64,000 nucleotides of DNA, taken from assembly GCA_014898415.1 (NCBI GenBank), contig RCTD01000021.1:682001-746000 (forward strand). The letters run 5' to 3'. Position 1 is the first letter of the stretch, and every line of letters starts with the position of its first letter. This stretch comes from Stromatinia cepivora. Its lineage: Eukaryota > Ascomycota > Leotiomycetes > Helotiales > Sclerotiniaceae. Below, piece by piece: positions 46,602 to 58,968 of this stretch. Under the pieces are notes generated by a model that was given only the letters and a program-made list of their open reading frames with translations, did not search any database and had not been told where the DNA came from. A program made the translations under genes and the position numbers.

Positions 46602-47422
46602 TCTGAAGGAGGTATTCGTAAATGTTGGGTAACAAAATGAAGACTTAAACGTCGAAATGTTGTTAAATTATCTAAAGATTGGAGGTATCTTCAGTTACTC
46701 AAGGTCAGGTAAATAGAATTGGTCAAGATATTGTTGTAGGTTTTGATCTGTGGGAAGATGATGGGTAATATTTTGAAGAGGATGTGCTGTTTATATAAAA
46801 ATTGGAGGGCTGGTACAGTCTAGTGTACATGTACTAGCGTCAAAAAACCGGACATATATTTCTTTAGAATAGTACTGCAGTCATGTAGCTCACCGGTGTA
46901 GGTTATTAAGCACATGAGCTACTTTTAACGTGTATGGCTATACCCTAGATTCTATGGTGTTCTAATTTCCTAGTCGCAACTCCCTTCATATCCGCAATTA
47001 GCTATTTTCACTTGCTAGTCAATTTTCAGAGGGGCATAAAGAAGCCCTACTTCCAGTAATGACAAGAGATATAGATAGAGATCTAGATAGTTCCCCAAAT
47101 AGTTGTGTTAGTTCAATTGCGTGAAAACTGTACATCAAGATCACATCAGCAAGGACATAAGCTACTCGCACATTATTTATATTCAGTCATATTAGTTCAA
47201 ATTGTATGAAAATTGCGCATTGAAATCATATCTTCGAGAATAACACCAAGGCCCTCATCCATTATGAAAGTAAACATTAATATAATTGATTTACTATTGA
47301 ATTTATCGCTGCCCCTTGATCTGCTGAAATCAAATCCCATACAATTCGCCCTCCAACCCATCAATCTATCTACCATATTCCTCAACCGTCCATCCTATTT
47401 TATCTCCCCGCATCTAATCATG
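46602..47422. other. Spacer between RING-like genes E and F
   Basis: 0.8 kb. A palindromic TGTACATGTACT patch lies near 46823. A 62-codon ORF at 47197-47385 is not convincing. Confidence 0.4.
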
Positions 47423-48178
47423 CTACTCAGGCTGCAAATAATGGTAATCAATGACCCTATACAACTCCTGGTCATCCATTCTCTCCACCGGCACATCCAT
47501 CACCAAAATCACCTTCTTCCTACACATAGGACAAGTCGGAACCTTATTCTCACTCAACCATTGTACAATACAATGTTTTCCAAATACGTGAGGACATTCT
47601 GGCATCTTGACTGGCTCATGCGAATCCATTTCGCCTTTTGATGTCGGGTCTGCATAAGGCGTTCCGCAGAAGCAAAGCTCTAGCTCATCCGCATCGCTTG
47701 TAACTGGTGTGAGAATCTTCCTAATCGCATGTTCTTTTCCCGTCGGTATGGATATTGGCTCAGTTCCAATTAAAAGAAGTCCTTGTTGTTGGAGACTAGT
47801 AATGTGATTATTGTAGTAGTCTTCTCGCATGAGAAGTTCTACCTCTGCAGGGAGTGAGGAATCTGGAATGTACACTGGTAGCAATAATGAATTCGGTGAT
47901 GATATGACCATATCGTCGCCGAAAATCGAATATGTATTAGATTGGATTGTTGTGTTTCCCCGTGTAGCTTCCTCGTTTGAGATGATGTCATCAGTGCGCT
48001 CGGCGCGCAAATCGGCTAATCCATCCATCGACAATGTTAGTTGACGGTGATTTAGATGCCCATCTAAGGATAATCGCCGCGCGGAGCTGCGGGAGTCAGT
48101 GGCATCTTGGGTATCTTCCTGAATTTGTTCATACCCATCCATGTTTTGGTCGTTGCCGTTTGCACCGCTTCCTCTCAT
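47423..48178 (-). CDS. RING-like protein F with CxC first ligand pair (251 residues)
   Basis: Starts MRGSGANGNDQNMDGYEQIQ. The finger lies at 169-219: C169-x-C171 (CFC, as in protein E), C195-x-H197, Gly200, C203, C216-x2-C219, followed by a 32-residue tail. The segment SHEPVKMPECPHVFGKHCIV is close to protein E, suggesting E and F are the nearest pair. Single exon; last of the six in the array, next to the AT-rich block. ATACGGC at 48445-48451. Confidence 0.82.
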   Translation of the reverse strand: MRGSGANGNDQNMDGYEQIQEDTQDATDSRSSARRLSLDGHLNHRQLTLSMDGLADLRAERTDDIISNEEATRGNTTIQSNTYSIFGDDMVISSPNSLLLPVYIPDSSLPAEVELLMREDYYNNHITSLQQQGLLLIGTEPISIPTGKEHAIRKILTPVTSDADELELCFCGTPYADPTSKGEMDSHEPVKMPECPHVFGKHCIVQWLSENKVPTCPMCRKKVILVMDVPVERMDDQELYRVIDYHYLQPE

Positions 48179-50299
48179 TGCACGTTATGCTTCGGCAAAG
48201 TTATTGATCGCACCGCGAAGTCTCTGCGTGACTGGTGTGACAGAATATTTGACTTGTTACTATGGTGTGGATGTTTAGGATTGTAGGAGATTCAGCAATA
48301 CCTGAGATGGGGTTGATATTCAGTTCGGTGCGTTATTATTAATTGGTTATTGCTGGCCTTTAGAAAGGTTGCAGGATGTGAATAAGAACGAGTGTTGATA
48401 GGTTAGAGGATGATATATGTAAGAGGTCATGAGAAGTATTCCGGATACGGCACTTCTCAATACAACATATTGCAAGACGGCGAATTACAATACAGTGCTA
48501 CGGATACATTAAAGTGACATAATCGATGTTTACAATCGATCGTTCACTGGCTGTATCACATGCACCTGTGGACGATTTCCCCTAAGGGACTTTAAAATAC
48601 TTCCTATGCGGACTTTCGAATCCTTCCTGGAAGGACGCCAAATTTATATGGGAAGAACATTATGTATATATATTTGTTAGATAAATGTACTCTTCATTAT
48701 TTGAAGATCATACGGAACTACACTCAATTTAATAACGTGTGTCCAAAATCTGAAATTTCAATACTTTCGCGAAAACACCTAAACGTCATGAATTCGAAAT
48801 TCAATTCAATAAAACTTTATCAAATCGGATTCAATTTAAATGAAAACTATATCAAATGATAATTAATGAATTAATTTATATTTCATATAAATATCTTTTA
48901 ATTCTGAAATATAATTATTGAGATTTAATTTTGAAAAAAATATTTCGTAAATAATTTGAATATATATTATTTTCAGTCTTACAAATCTTCGAAATATAAC
49001 ATTTTAAAATACTTATTTATAATTGTAGATGGCCTCATTATAGTATTATTTCGAAGGCGCTAATACTATAATAAACAAAAACGAACTTATAATAAAAAAC
49101 AAATTTATACTTCGAATAACAAAAATATATTTAATTGATATATTTCATAACTAAATTAATATAATATAACTATCAAAATTATTTGAAACCAAAATTAAAT
49201 CATTTTCAATTTCAAATTGAAATCTTATAAAATCAAAATTATCTTTGAATTTCTATAAATAATCTTATTCTTTTATATTAATTTTCTTCTTTCTTTTTCT
49301 CGATTATACTTTTTCAACTTTATCAATTTTAACTTATTTAATAAAATCAAATAAAGAATTAAAGACCTTTTCTAATAATTTTTCAAAAATAAAATTTTAA
49401 ACTTTATAAATTCTTTAATTTAATAATTTCTAATATATTACTCTTTATAAACTTTTACTCTTTTCTTTTATAAAATCTCTTTTATATTTTATAATCTTTT
49501 ATTTAACACTTTTCGAAATCTTCTTTTTTCTAATATAACTTCTTTAACTCTTTTTTGAATCAATCCATTCTATACTAATGCAAAATCTAACTTTTTTCAA
49601 TTTTTAAATATTTTTTATTCTATTTCTTAAATTATATATATATCTATTTTTTATTACTCTTCAAAAATAAAATATCTAAATTGATTCAAATCTCTCTTAT
49701 ATAAAAAAAACTAACTCTTTATATAATATAGTATACCATTATTATAGAAAGAATTTTATTAAATTTAAATTATAATAGTATTTATATTAATTTTTTGATT
49801 ATATTTTTGTAATTTGTAATACAAATTTTATTATTTTAACTTCTATTAAAGAATCTATTATATTTTTATAAATTCTGTAATCTATAAAATATATTATATA
49901 TTTCGATAAAAATGAAATCTTTGTAATAATTTATTAAATTTGTTAAAAATGTATTGAATTTCTTTTCGCGATTCAATTTGAATATAGTTTTAATTATAAT
50001 TTAAGAATCATTTTGAATTATATTTTCGAAAAGTAAAGTTTACAGTATTTAAAGGGATATAAATATATGATTTTGAAGTAGTTGAATATTGGATTAAGAA
50101 ATTCGAAAAAGAAATTGAAAAATATAAAATTATTTTTTAAAAATCTTTATAATATAGATAAATCAAAAGTATAAATAGATATTGAATTTGATAAAGAAAT
50201 AATAATTTTTATTTATATTAAAGAGATTTATAAAGATTTTTCAAACAATTGAAGATTAATTATTATTATAGTGATATTATTATTATTATAAGTAAATAT

Positions 50300-50488
50300 T
50301 GTCACACCAAAAGTGACGCCACTCTTGACGAATGATTAATTGGGTTGATATAGTAATCATTTCCCGTGACAAATATTATATAGAATCTTAGTATTTTGAT
50401 CGTCCTTTTATTAATATAGTATTACGGGAAATGATTACTATATCAACTCAATTAACCATTCGTCAAAAATGGCATCACTTTTGTAATA
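50300..50488. mobile_element. Small inverted-repeat element (MITE-like)
   Basis: Left arm begins TGTCACACCAAAAGTGACGC and includes GACGAATGATTAATTGGGTT and TAGTAATCATTTCCCGT (to about 50370). The right arm at 50424-50488 is its inverted copy (CGGGAAATGATTACTA ... CATTCGTCAAAAATGGCATC). Only ~50 bp lie between the arms and there is no coding capacity. Confidence 0.65.
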
Positions 50489-50792
50489 GTTATAAACCCA
50501 ATAAGATTTATAATATAATAATATCATTTTTCATTCGTGTTTATATTCTTTGAATATCCAATGAATTCATTTTTAATTAATCAATCAATTAAGATTTCCA
50601 GAATTCATTAGACCTTTTTCTTGTTATTCAATCAATTATCTTTTTGATTTGAATGTATTTATTATAGGATCTATATAAAATCATTATTCTATTCAGATTA
50701 ATAATATAAGGATTATAATAAAGGATTATATTATTAAATATATTTATAAAAATCACTATTTATTCCAGTTAATCCGTAATCTTGGGAATGTA

Positions 50793-50859
50793 TTATAGGA
50801 AATAATTATTGTATCAATCCAATTAATCATTCGTTAAGAGTGGCGCCACTTTTGTAACA
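50793..50859. repeat. Third copy of the same terminal inverted repeat
   Basis: Reads AATTAATCATTCGTTAAGAG then TGGCGCCACTTTTGTAACA, in the same orientation as the right arm at 50424-50488. It may be the true right end of a larger element starting at 50300 (ends TGTCAC and TGTTAC, flanks TAT on both sides). Confidence 0.55.
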
Positions 50860-51240
50860 TATAGAGATTATAATATTTTTAGATTTAAATTATATTAATA
50901 AAGAATTTTATTAAAAAAGAATTTTATTAAAAAAGAATTTTATTAAAAGAGTAAAAAGAAAAATGATATTGAAAAAGAAAGAAATTCTTTTATAAAAGAT
51001 GATTTTATAGAACAATCATAAATCTTATATTTTTAAAGAAATTTTTTTTTTAATTGCAAAATATCGAATTGAATTATAGATTTTCTTTTTTTCTTTTATA
51101 TATATTTTTCAACTTTTCAATATGAAAATTTTTAAAGCCTGGAAGTATTAATATAAATAAATTATGGAAGATTTATAAAAGAATTTCGATATCGAATATA
51201 ATACTTAATATTTTTTATATAATATTTTTTTATTCGAAAT

Positions 51241-51410
51241 GTTACGATCATTAATCTATGTTTTGGGGCTATATAGACGCGATTCGTGATCGGGGCCCAA
51301 ACGTAAAGATAGCGGTACGTTATTTTGTTATTTTCAGAATTTGAAGAAACTCTTTTTGTATAGTATATTGATAACGGGGATCGTCGTTTTGATATCGTCT
51401 ATCAATTGAT
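51241..51410. other. Island of normal base composition, LTR-like
   Basis: A short stretch beginning TGTTACGATCATTAATC with GATCGGGGCCC and GGTACG, inside otherwise AT-only DNA. It starts with TG like an LTR end. No partner was found within the window. Confidence 0.3.
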
Positions 51411-51968
51411 TTAAAAAAAAAAGAGTGATTTCCTTTATAGAAAGAATAATGAAAAGTTTTATAATCTAATTGAGACTAGTTGATTCTTTGCTATTAACAA
51501 ATGATTTTAAAAAAAAACAAAAAGATATTAATTGAATATTACAAATTATACTTTAAAAAATTTAAATCATTATTATAGATTCTAATTTACCTCAATATAA
51601 AAAAGCCTTTATTATTAATATCAATATCAGTATCGATATCTATATTTCAAATATTATAATAATTAACAAAAACAAAGAAAATCGATTTATTTAAGAAAAA
51701 ATAATATATTATAATTTTTAAAATATATTTCAAAAAATAAAAGATTTGTTTATTTTAATAAAAAACTTTAATTTAAAAATTTTAAACTTTATAAACAAAT
51801 CAATTGATAACTTTATTAATCGTTTAAAAACAAATTCGATTATTTAAGAAAATATTATTACAAAATTCACTATCCATTCTTAATTAATCTATATAAATAT
51901 TTAGATATCTATTCATTATATAACCGACGCTTTTTCTAGTACCTTCTTTCCTTCTTTATAGAATATTA

Positions 51969-52131
51969 TGTTAACTTTTGGTGCAGGAAGTAGTAGTATT
52001 ATTGACTATGTAGGTTGAACTAAGGATTTATTATTCTAGTAGAAATAGAATTAAGGTTATTCCCAAATATGGTCTGTATATTATTGTAATCATATAATCT
52101 CAATTCTAATCTTATAATGGTTTTATTTCCA
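51969..52131 (-). repeat. 163-bp LTR (minus copy)
   Basis: Inverted relative to 57297-57459 and 62613-62775, with the same length and the shared core around ATTCTACTCCTACTAGAATT. Confidence 0.8.
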
Positions 52132-54871
52132 ATATTCCTTCATTGAGGATATCCTATTCGATTTTTTTAGATTATTAATCCTAACATTTTCTTGAATCTT
52201 TCGAAAGCAATCTTTATACAAGATTTTGTTATTTTATTAGCAATTATATTATATATATTGATATAACTAATAACGATTTTTTTCTTTTCTATTAAATCCC
52301 TAATAAAATGATAATTAATATTTATATATTTGAATTATTTATATAAATATAAATTCTTAATTAAAGTTAAAATACTTTGATTGTTATTAAGCATTTGAAT
52401 TATATCTTTGTTTTTTCTAATATAATTTGATTTAAATAGATCTTTGAATATTTATATAATTCATCTTTTTTATTTGATGAATATTGTTATTGTAATATAT
52501 TCTGATTTTGTATTAAAGGTAATCATAGATATTTATTTCTTGTTAGTTCACGATATAGGGTTTCTATAGAATATTATAATTCTTTTTGAAATATTTTTTC
52601 GATTATATTTATTATTAGTTTAATCTATATTTGTATATATTTTTATTATATTATCAGATATATTGTATTCTTTATAGATATCAGATTATATTCTTTTTAA
52701 TCCGAATTATAATTTCTGTTTGATTGTTGATTATAAATATCATATCAGATTCTTCAAAGTTATAATATAATATTTTGTTGGTTTTGCTATAAATTGTAAA
52801 AGTTTTTCGATTGAGAATATTATATCTAATCGAGTATATATTATTGGATGGATTATATTTCTTATTTGTTGTTAATATTCGTTTATATTTACTAATTCAT
52901 TATTATCGATTGTTAATCGAAGATGGGTATAATTTATTATTAGTAATTTCTTGATTTGATATTATTTATATATAATACTATATTTGATTAGTATAATATC
53001 GAAATATTCTTTTTGGTTTATAATTAATATATATATTTTTTTATTACAAATGATTTTAATATTTAGAATTTTATTAATCTTTTTTAAATTCTTAATATTA
53101 AAACGAATTAATAGTTTTTTATCGAATCAAATGATTTACAATAATGTATATAATACAATAACGATATTATTGATATATATCAATAATATTATATTATAAT
53201 CTTTGAATATATACAAATATGGGTTTGCCAAACTTTATATAAAGTTTATATCTAAAAGCTTTTTTTTCAATAGTAAATTCTAGTCCCTTTCAATTTGCTT
53301 CAAATTATATAGATTTTATAGAGTTTGTAATATATATCCCTTTTCGATTTTGATATTTTGAAATAATTTGAAATAGATCTTTTTTTTTAAATATAATTTA
53401 ATAAAGATGTTTTTGATATCGAAATATAAATATTCCAAATTTTCCTTTACGATAATAATTAGAAATAATTTAAATATATTTAGTTTCATTATTAATATAA
53501 ATGTTTTATTATAATCTTTTTTAATATTTGATTGAATCTTTAAATTATTGATCTTGTTTTGAATCATTCTATTTTGTTATTCTTTGTTTTAATTATAAAT
53601 GTCTATTTTATTGAAACTAGATTATTTCCTTTAGGAAATATATATTCTTTTTAAATACTATTTTGAATCAAAGATATAATTTCCTTTTAAATAGTTTTTT
53701 TTCATTTTTCAAAGTATTCTTGATCCAATATTATTTCTTTATAAATTCTTGGTATTTTGATTCCCAGAATTTCTTTGGCCGGATATACTATATCTTCTGT
53801 ATTATTTGTATCTATTAACGAAATTATGAAATCTGAAATGATTTTGTTTTTGATATAAAGATTCATTTTATAAATAATTGGGATTGTAATTATAATATAT
53901 TCTATATTTTCTTAAATTTTAACTTATATAGATATTGTAATTAATACTTTTATAATCTTACTTTTCTGTTCTTTTTCAGGATTTTGTTTTATATTTCTTT
54001 TTTGTTTTTATATTAAATATCTTAGGGATTTGTCTTTAAAATCCATTATATTTTTTTATTCGATTTCAAATAATTATAGATTTATTTTGCTTTTTAATTC
54101 TATTGAAATGAATTTATCAACAAAATTTAAAACGATCTTAAATTTTGTTTTTGATATTATTTTAGGATCTGCAAAAGTTGATTCTTGGATTGGAATTTTT
54201 AGAATAATAGATTCAATATCTAAAGTATCCTTGGAAAAAGATTCTTGATTTGTTTTTTGAATATTGTTATTTTCATCTTTATTATATATTAATATTGATA
54301 TATTTAATTTATCTAATTTCAATTCAACAATTAGAATACTTAATATAATCATTGAACTCAGTATAATATCTATTAAAAAGAATATTTGGAATGAAGATGA
54401 TACAAATATTATATTTAATATTGAAAATAGAAAAGATATTGAAAATGAAGAAAATGTTTTGTTTATTATTAATTTATTATAAAGTCTTCGATTTAGCTTT
54501 ATATTCTTTATTTTTTATAGATTTGATTCATAATTTCTTAATTTAAGATCTAAATCTTCTTTTCGATAAGATTCATTTATAATTATTTTATTTAATTGAA
54601 ATATATAATTTAGTTTTGGAGAATACATTTTGATATATTTATTTATAACTTTTGAGTATTTTAGAAATATATCAATTTTCGAAATATTTTATAATTTATT
54701 ATATCTTTGTCTTTTTGGAATAATCTTGAGATTGATATAAATGTAATATTTGTTCTTCTAGATTTTGTATATTTCTATATCTAATATTATATTTATAAAA
54801 GTTTCTATAGAAGATCGATTTATTCTGTTTATATTAGAATCAATACTAATACGATTTCTGATATAAATATT
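51969..54871 (-). mobile_element. Degraded copia element, minus orientation, 5' truncated
   Basis: The 3' LTR is 51969-52131 (163 bp, TG...CA on the element strand, ending AAAAGTTAACA). The body runs rightward to about 54871 and matches the 3' half of the plus-strand copy at 57.3-62.8 kb. Broken pieces of reverse transcriptase (NLEYLYFDIKNIFIKLYLKK at about 53.4 kb) and of the linker (NIQKTNQESFSKD at about 54.25 kb) are readable. At 54872 it is cut by unrelated sequence beginning TGTGAAAGAGG. Confidence 0.78.
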
Positions 54872-55010
54872 GTGAAAGAGGTAGGTCGAGATACATGCGT
54901 CCCGATAGCACGCTGCAAGGGGAAATGGGAATTGGAACTGATCAGATTATATTGTAAAGGCTTCAAGTAGTAAAACTAGTAGGTTTAGATAATAATTTGG
55001 GTTGTACACA
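54872..55010. other. Island of normal base composition at an insertion boundary
   Basis: Starts TGTGAAAGAGGTAGGTCGAG and continues with CGTCCCGATAGCACGCTGC, exactly where the minus copia copy stops. Likely the edge (LTR) of another element that inserted into it; its other end was not identified. Confidence 0.4.
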
Positions 55011-55339
55011 AATAGGGTACAAAAAAACTAATAGAAAAAACGATTGATTTCTTTTAAAAAAAAAAGGAGCAAAGCTTTCTTTTATATTTAACTATGAAAA
55101 GTTATATGATTATATAATTACGAATTAGTTATATATTAGATTTTGATATCCCAATTTTTTTATATTCTTTTTTTCTTCAGAATATATATTCTATTTGGCT
55201 TTAGAACAATTATAAAAGATAAAAACCAAAGAGATCAAAAAAATAATTAAATTAAAGAAAACCAATTAAAATATCAGCAAATTAAGATGATAAACAATTT
55301 TTAAGATTGTCTTAAAAAAACAATATACTTTAGATTCTT

Positions 55340-56400
55340 ATTAGTCCAAATCTGCTTCTATTGTTTCTTTATCAAATTCAATAAAAGTTTCAAATTCCTG
55401 AGAAGTATTTTCATTGTTCTTTTTATTTCCAGCTTTTTTTGAATATTTAATTAAACGTTTTGTAACGGATTTTATACTTATAATCAGACTTTTTGATGAT
55501 TCCTGAATGCGATTTGAATGGCGAATAGGGATTTTTGATGTTATAAACTTCTGTTCAATATTGGAGGGGTAATTCTTTCTTTTATTGTTAGATTTTGTAG
55601 AAGGTTTTTTTATTGAAGAACAATTTATCTATTCTTTATCTAATTTATAATCCATATTAAAGATTAAAACGGTACTTTGTATTCCAGAAGATCCAGTTGG
55701 GGACGGATTGGGTGGCGTTGTAGATTAATTTTGAGTTAGTTTTCGCTTTGCGATTTCTTTTTTTTTTCTAGTAAGTTTTTTTAGTATAGGTTGAAGTTTT
55801 CCAGTAGGGGATTCTTTATCAATTAGATTTACGATCTCCCAATTGCTAGTGTTTTCTTTATTAGGGAATTCATCATTTTCGAGATCTTTATCACAAAGAG
55901 CTTTTTGTTTTTGTAAAGATATATTATAATCTACAAATAATGATCGATCTCTTTATTGCTTTTCTTTGTTTTGAAATACTTCAAATTGAATGGCCAGATC
56001 CGTTATTGCAAGATTACATTATCATTTATATCAGAGCTAGAATTCATTATTGTTGGTTTCGAATAATCTGTTTGTTATTCTCTTTATAATATTAGAATCC
56101 CAAGATAAATATTCTAAAAGAATTATAAAAAGATGATTTTGTAGAATAAAATTGATATTAAGAAAAAAGGATTAAGGGATATAAAGGCTTTTTTCATTAA
56201 GTTTGTTTAACTCAAAAAAGATAATCTGATTTTGAAAAGATCTCCAAAAGTTTTTGTAAAAACTATTATCCTCTATATTTTTTTCGTTTGAAGTTATAAT
56301 TAGGTAGAAGATCAATATCAAAATCGATCTATAGGATTCAGGAGAACCGGTATATTTCAAAATAATATTTAATCGAATTACAATTGCTCGAAATTTAGAT
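55340..56400 (-). pseudogene. Gag-like retroelement remains
   Basis: On the minus strand, coherent pieces such as SNRIQESSKSLIISIKSVTK and EFETFIEFDKETIEADLD (about 55.35-55.52 kb) and CDKDLENDEFPNKENTSNWE (about 55.8-55.9 kb) are separated by stops. Lys/Glu/Asn-rich composition without a zinc knuckle or protease suggests a Gypsy-type gag, but this is tentative. Confidence 0.35.
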
Positions 56401-57296
56401 CTAACTAAAATCCTTCAATAAAACTAATTCTTTTGTTTGACCTTCTGGAAAGTTTCCTTTTTTATTATCTAATCAAAATTATATTATAATTGACAGATGA
56501 AAAAATGCTTCTTTAGAAATTCCCGAATTAAATTATTATTATTATCTAATTTATGAAAAACAAGGATTTGATATTTTTTATAAAAGCTTTTAATCGATTC
56601 CCCTGATTTAAAAAGATCGATTATAATAATCATTTTTTTTGAAGCTTCTTTTTATTTATTTTTAGAAGTTAAATAGAAAAGATTAAAGAAGGAATAATAA
56701 AAATTAAATTTCTTATTATAATTAGGAAAACATAATATAGGTAAAGGTATTGGTACAAAACAGAATTCTTTATTCTTTTGAATATAGATAATGGTATATT
56801 ATAAAGCAGGATTGTATCTTAAAAGGAATTAAATGATCGAAAAGTAGTAATTCGGGAATAGGTTTTCTTTAAAGATTTTGCGGAAATGTTATTTGTAAAT
56901 AACAAGAATATTTTTGTAAATATTTTATAAATCAAATTTATCTTTTTATTCGAAGATATATTAAAATAAAGGGATATATAAGGTAAATTGGTTTTCAAAG
57001 GATTCTTTATTTGATGATTTTAATAAAAGAAAATTATTTTTGAAAACTTTATTAGAATTAAGAGAATAAAAGTTTTTCATTGAATCGAATCGATTAGAAT
57101 TGAGGGTTTGTTTTGATTGTTTTAAAGTCAAAGATTGATATAGATAGAATCAAAAATAGAATATCCTTATCAATTTTATTTCGTTAATACATTTTCAGTT
57201 CTTAATAATAGTAATCAATCTGTTTTATAATTCTTTGGTCGAAATATACTTCGATTTTAGATCGAGAAGTTTTATCAGAATATACAAATAATATAT

Positions 57297-57459
57297 TGGA
57301 AATGAGGCCATCATAGGATTAGAATTGAGGTCACGAGACCACAATGGTGCACAGACCATATTTGGGGATAACCTTAATTCTACTCCTACTAGAATTATAG
57401 ATCCTTAATTCAATCTATATAATCAACAATATTACTACTTCCTATATCAAAAATTAATA
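57297..57459 (+). repeat. 5' LTR, 163 bp
   Basis: Begins TGGAAATGAGGCCATCATAG, ends AAAATTAATA; the expected CA end is changed to TA, as C-to-T mutation would do. Confidence 0.8.
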
Positions 57460-58968
57460 GATTATAAAATCCGGTTGTATAATAATGATTAAAAAGCAAA
57501 GCAAATCGAGAAAGGATTAATATAACTAATAAAGATAAAATAGAATAAAAATCAAAGTTTTCATATAATATCACCGAAGCAGAGTTGAAATATGATAATA
57601 CAGTTTATAACTCATAATATCATAGACCAAAATGAAGAACAGTCTATATAATATTAATACAGAATTATAACAGAGGCGAAAAGTAAATTTGTATAACTAT
57701 AAGAAAATATATTATAATACAATCTTATGAATTCTTTTATTGTTTTATTTTTATATTTTTTTATTATTTTGAATTTATTTATTGTATACCTTTTTTTTAA
57801 GATTGTTTTAAAAATCTGAAGATTATCTTCGATATTTATCAAATAGCAAGAAACTTTTATAATATCGAAATCAAATAATCCTTCGAAGTTTGATCAAAAC
57901 AATTATAAGCGATAATTCAAATAAATAAAAATACAATTAAAAGGGAAAGGATGGTTTTATATAATTGATCAAATATTAAATGAATATATGCAGATTGCAG
58001 GATTCAATACAATATCTATCTATGAGATCAATGATTGTATATATTATAATGTCGAGTTGAAATCGGAATATTTAAAGGACGAAGCGAATGTGTTATTGTA
58101 TATTTGTATAATATTTAATGATAATAATGAAGCCTTTATCAATGAATATTCAATAATATATATACTCTAGAAATATTTTAAATCAAAATATACCAGAGTT
58201 AGTACAGTTACAGCCAATATATATATAACGATGATCCAGAACTTCAAATTCTAATCCAATACCCATCCTAATATAACCATTATCGAAATCTGGGATAAAC
58301 TGAAAGAGTATAAAAGGAAATTAAGAGTTACAAACGAAAACTATTGATCAGTATATCAAGATACTGTTTTATTTTTGGTTTTAATATATAATCTTTCAAT
58401 TGATTATTAAGGAATAATGGATATATTGGATATCCAAATCAGCTTTAATATCGATAATAAAATCAAGTATTTATAAATTAAGGAATTTCGTTTTAAAAAT
58501 GGATCAGAGTTAATACAAATTGCAAAAAGATTTAGGTACACTTTTCGATATCAAAAATCAGATTTCGAGATTCCAAATAATATTTATGATTTATATTAAA
58601 GAGAAGATCATTATATATAAAACTATTTATATTTAATACAAATCAACAAATTCCTTTGTAATTATCTTTATTACCAAAAAAGAAAGGGATTATCGAATCC
58701 AAAGAAGGTTTACTTCAATAAAAAAAATCAAGTATATTCTATTAATAATATTTTTGAATTAGATTTTGATATTAAGGATATAATAAAGAAAGATTACAAT
58801 TTGATAAAAGAAATTATTAATAAAACTTCTTTTAGCAAATAGTATATCGATATAGACACTTTTTTATATATATTTGATCAACCTTTATTATTCAGATCAA
58901 TAGAATCTATTATTAAATGAAGGATAAAGGTTGATGGGGGAATAATATATTATTATCATTAGGATTTA

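Noticed and set aside
52984..53199. 71-codon plus-strand ORF rich in Ile/Phe, looks like a membrane protein
   Set aside because: Antisense of degraded copia RT/RNase H in AT-rich DNA; hydrophobic composition is an artefact of AT-rich codons.
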